The notes under the pieces are model-generated. The model had not been told where the DNA came from. It made no database searches and saw only the letters and a program-made list of their open reading frames with translations. A DNA stretch of 64,000 bases from Crotophaga sulcirostris (taxonomy: Eukaryota > Chordata > Aves > Cuculiformes > Crotophagidae). How positions within the stretch are numbered: position 1 is the stretch's first letter; each line of letters starts with the position of its first letter. The translations under genes and the position numbers were made by a program. This document shows, piece by piece, positions 60,891 to 64,000 of this stretch. The stretch covers positions 62,111 through 126,110 of the forward strand of contig VYZB01000727.1 in NCBI GenBank assembly GCA_013397455.1. Direction: 5' to 3'.

Positions 60891-62957
60891 TTATTATACA
60901 TAATTCACTTAGATAGAAAATTAACTTGGATAATGATGACAGCTGAAAGCAGGCGTTTTTAAGGACAAATAACTTTTGTGGTCCTTAGCATAATTATGTT
61001 TGGTTTGACAACGAGTGTGAGAGACACACAACTGTCACAGGTTTTCTTATTTCAGTCCGTTGTCTTTTATTGCTGGCCAGAAGTGTGTCACAGCATGTCA
61101 GAACCCCTGGGTTTAAGGCACGGTTTTCTAAAAGAGACTGAATTTAAACATGGAATTGGGTAGAAATCGCAGTGCAAATCCGAAATGCTCAATTGAAATG
61201 ATGGACATGAGCGACCACCTCTGCCTCTGGGATCCCTCGTGTTGAAAGGGAAAAAAAAGCTAAATTCACTCTGTGCATTTCAGTCTTTGTTCCATTCAGC
61301 TCCCTCTTGGCAGAGCAAGAAATCTTGTAAACAGGCTTTAATGTAAACTGGGAGGCAACAACCCAGTGCTCCTCAAAGCATTCCCTCGGAAGCATTGGAT
61401 AATTGTGGGGTTTAATTGGAAAGCAGTTTTGTTTTTCCAGGAGGAAGCCCAGAACTGAGACAGGGAAGTTCTGGGAAACACATCACTAAATAACTCTGTG
61501 AAAATGAATTACCCAGCCTGCAAAACGCTGTTGGTTTGCACATGAGTTCAATGTAAGGAGACGGGAGCCTCGGCGCGGTGGGTACGAGCTCCTCCTGCGA
61601 GGAAGCAGTCGCAGCCCGGGCAGAGGGAGAGGTGGTGCTTGAGATTTGACTCCAAATTACTTTTCTGTTTTCTAACACTTAATGATCCTGAAAGAGCATT
61701 TACATTCCTGTGGGTGTTAAGGAAATGCGATTGCGGGAGCACTGAGAGCTGACACCAGGTGCTGCAGCGGGGATTTTGAGCCCGATGTGGTGTGCAGCAT
61801 CAAGAACCTCGTTGTTAAAGGGTGCTGGGTGTCCTCACTCAGAGGTCCTGACAAGGGTCATGGCAGGAACTCTGGAGATCCCGAGGCAACTGTCAGAGGT
61901 GACGCGGTGCATCTGTAAGCAAACCCCAATCATGTCCATCGCCTCTTCCCTGGAGAGAGGAGCCTGAAAATTCAGACAGGGAGTTCCAAACGATAAGTTT
62001 GAATAATATCTGGTGGGAGAACCTATTTAGAAACTGGAAGTTACCTTGGCAAAACTGGACTTAGGAGTTCTTTGCAAACGTTTCAGTAACTGGTGCTTAT
62101 TTTTGAGCCATTTCCTCTCACAACGTTGCCGCAGCCAGACAACAGCGCCGCAGCTGGGATTCCCGTCGTGCAAAAGGCGGCTCTGTTGGCGGTGGCGATG
62201 CGGTCTTGCTCCTTAAGGCATGTCCAACCCCCCTCTGCGACAAGTCTTTGTCAGATTTAGTTTGAACAGATTGGCCACGGATTGAGGGACGGGGCAGGCG
62301 TAGCTGCAGCTGACACTGCAGGTGCTGTGACTTCACCAAGGGTGTCAAATGCACAAAACCTGCTCTTCCTTTCCAGACAGCTCTTGGTCCCTGTTGTGCA
62401 TCGCTTCACTTTTACATTTCCTTGCACAGCGAAGCAACTTACGGTTGCCCGTTTCAGAAGCAATTCTGATGGTTTGACCTTTTTCTTACCCAAACTAAAG
62501 CTTTGCATAACTGTCCCAACAAATACTTTATTTTTCCATTGAAGTGGATTTTAAGTAAAATTCTAGGTTTGTCTTTTATTTTTGCTTAGTTTTTCAGACA
62601 CAAAAGCTGTTGGTATTGATCTGATCAGAGATTCCCAGCAAGCAGCAGATGGACTTTGGGAAATGGTGCTTTTTAGTGACGTACTCGATAGATTTGATTT
62701 CTTCCCTTGATTTTATTTGGCTCTTGATGTTGGCATTGACAGTTTCTTACACTTTGGGGTTTTATCCTGCAAGTTTACTGTGTACTCCTCATCTTTCTTC
62801 TGGCGGGTGGCATTTCTCTGCGTACGTTTACAGCCCGGCTCAGAGGATGAGGTGACATTCCCTCCTCCATGGCCAGTGGCGCGGAGCAGCCAGCCAGTTT
62901 TTACTTCCCTGAATTCTGTTGTCCATGTCTGGCACAATGAACTGGAGAGGGAAGCAC

Positions 62958-63060
62958 GGAGCTGTGAATCCAGAATCCCCGATTCCCAGCTCCTGCTCTG
63001 CTGATGACTTGGGACAAGGCCCTCAGCAGGTCATTTCCCTCTTCCATTTCTCCCTCCACC
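62958..63060 (+). repeat. MIR-like SINE remnant in 3' UTR
   Basis: gattcccagctcctgctctg, gatgacttgggacaaggcc and caggtcatttccctcttcca follow the order of the MIR core and 3' half (cccagctctgcc, gaccttgggcaagtc, tcacttccctct). Old and diverged. Confidence 0.45.
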
Positions 63061-63849
63061 CATGAGGTTGTTGGCAGCTCATCCTCGCAGCCTGACTGCG
63101 CTGAGCGCTGGGTGCTCCATTGGGGGTTGGTTTGTTCTTCCCAACCGATCCAAGATTGTTCGGTTCACATGGGAAGACCCCAAAAAAGATGGGGCTGCTC
63201 CGCTTTACAGCGGTTCCTCGGGATCTCCCATAGGAGGACAAACCAAGGTACTTCCCTCCAGAAAACCAGCGGGACCTCTGGTGTTGGAGGTCCAGGTTTG
63301 GAGTTGGAGGCTTTTCAGTACCTGCTGAATCCAGTGCCGAGTCCCAAGGACGCAGACCCAGTGCCAGCTCCTCTTTATCCAGTTGCAGAAAGCAAATAAT
63401 TTCCTCCTGTTTTCCATCAGCTCCCACGCTACCAGCTGACGTGAACCTTAAGAATTAGAGATTCTTAACACTTTGAACTAAAATGGTTTTTATTTCTTAC
63501 TGTTTTTGAATATTCCCTGAGCAAAACATGTGGGTACAGGTAACTTCAAGTCCTGTTTTATTACAATTTGCACTGCGTTTCTGATTTAAATAACTGTAAT
63601 TGCGATGTGTCCTACTAACTGTCCTAAAAAGAAGGTTGTAAAAACAAGGTAAATTTTAGCCCTAAATGCAATTTTTCCTTAATTTCTGTCAACCTATTCA
63701 CCATTGTCAAATTCCGACTACAGCGTCCTGTAATTATGTATAAAGTTTTTATTTATTTAAAATTAGATTAGATATACATTTTTAAATTTTAACACCTGGC
63801 TGGACAGTGTTCCATTAACGCATTGATTGTGTTTCCTTTGTCTTGTGTT

Positions 63850-63855
63850 AATAAA
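63850..63855 (+). terminator. Distal poly(A) signal AATAAA
   Basis: Canonical hexamer followed after about 20 nt by CA and then T/GT-rich sequence (tttgtttcttttt near 63920). It is the best candidate for the end of the full-length DIP2B transcript. Confidence 0.6.
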
Positions 63856-64000
63856 TATTGATGCCTGATTGCTGGCTGAGTTCACTTCGCTCTTCATCTG
63901 CAGATTCTCTGAAGGAGATTTGTTTCTTTTTAAGGAAGCAGACACTGGGGAGCTTTTTCCTTGGTGAAAAGGAGAACATAGAAGTATTTTTGCTGATGTT

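Larger units (their letters stand above)
60292..63875 (+). other. DIP2B: DIP2B 3' UTR
   Basis: About 3.6 kb of sequence without a splice-linked coding frame between the stop codon and a distal AATAAA. It is AT-rich at both ends, GC-richer at about 61560-62300 and 62800-63400, with an early poly(A) signal, two Pumilio-type motifs, a 47-bp sequence also present in intron 37 and a MIR-like remnant. Open frames of up to 134 codons inside it have no recognisable family. The length is in line with the long DIP2B 3' UTR in mammals; the exact 3' end is an inference. Confidence 0.7.

Noticed and set aside
60962..60987. Short hairpin (aaggac / gtcctt) in the 3' UTR
   Set aside because: Only a 6-bp perfect stem plus a bulged extension; too weak to call a structured RNA.
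63004..63399. 131-codon open frame on + in the 3' region
   Set aside because: It starts inside a MIR-like remnant and reads as low-complexity sequence; more likely 3' UTR.

Overview
The window is vertebrate nuclear DNA, almost certainly from a bird. It is littered with truncated CR1 retrotransposon copies ending in the avian octamer repeats (tgattctatg-type or tgatactg-type 3' ends), has no mammalian SINEs or L1, and carries a multi-exon gene with ordinary GT-AG introns. CR1 pieces cover roughly 11-12% of the window by my hand count. That is high for a bird, but it does not fix the species.

There is one protein-coding gene, on the + strand: DIP2B (disco-interacting protein 2 homolog B). I could place 37 consecutive coding exons from 25782 to the stop codon at 60289-60291, and every junction keeps the reading frame. 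They encode about 1,543 residues. The first coding exon, about 33 residues in known DIP2B, is missing and must lie upstream of the window, so the total fits the family length of about 1,576 aa and the 38-exon structure. The protein has the end of the N-terminal DMAP1-binding region, a Ser-rich linker, then two tandem fatty-acyl-AMP-ligase-like (adenylation) domains whose core motifs are recognisable but diverged.

Layout: 1-25781 is the 3' part of a very long intron 1. It holds no exon, only CR1 copies, two or three possible older repeats and some candidate non-coding elements. 25782-60291 holds exons 2-38. Introns run from 126 bp to 5.5 kb; many contain CR1 copies, mostly antisense to the gene, and intron 26 contains a 17-bp minisatellite. 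60292 to about 63875 is a 3.6-kb 3' UTR with an early and a late AATAAA, two Pumilio-type UGUANAUA sites and a MIR-like SINE remnant. The last 125 bp or so are downstream flank.

I did not find an undescribed multi-gene system. The best leads are a 47-bp near-identical sequence shared by intron 37 and the 3' UTR, an intronic AATAAA just after exon 37 next to an immediate in-frame stop, the minisatellite with 51-bp higher-order structure, a CR1 nested in a CR1 with a visible target-site duplication, and a CpG-rich unexplained pocket in intron 1. Exon numbers and residue numbers below assume one upstream coding exon of 33 residues plus one base; treat them as plus or minus a few residues.
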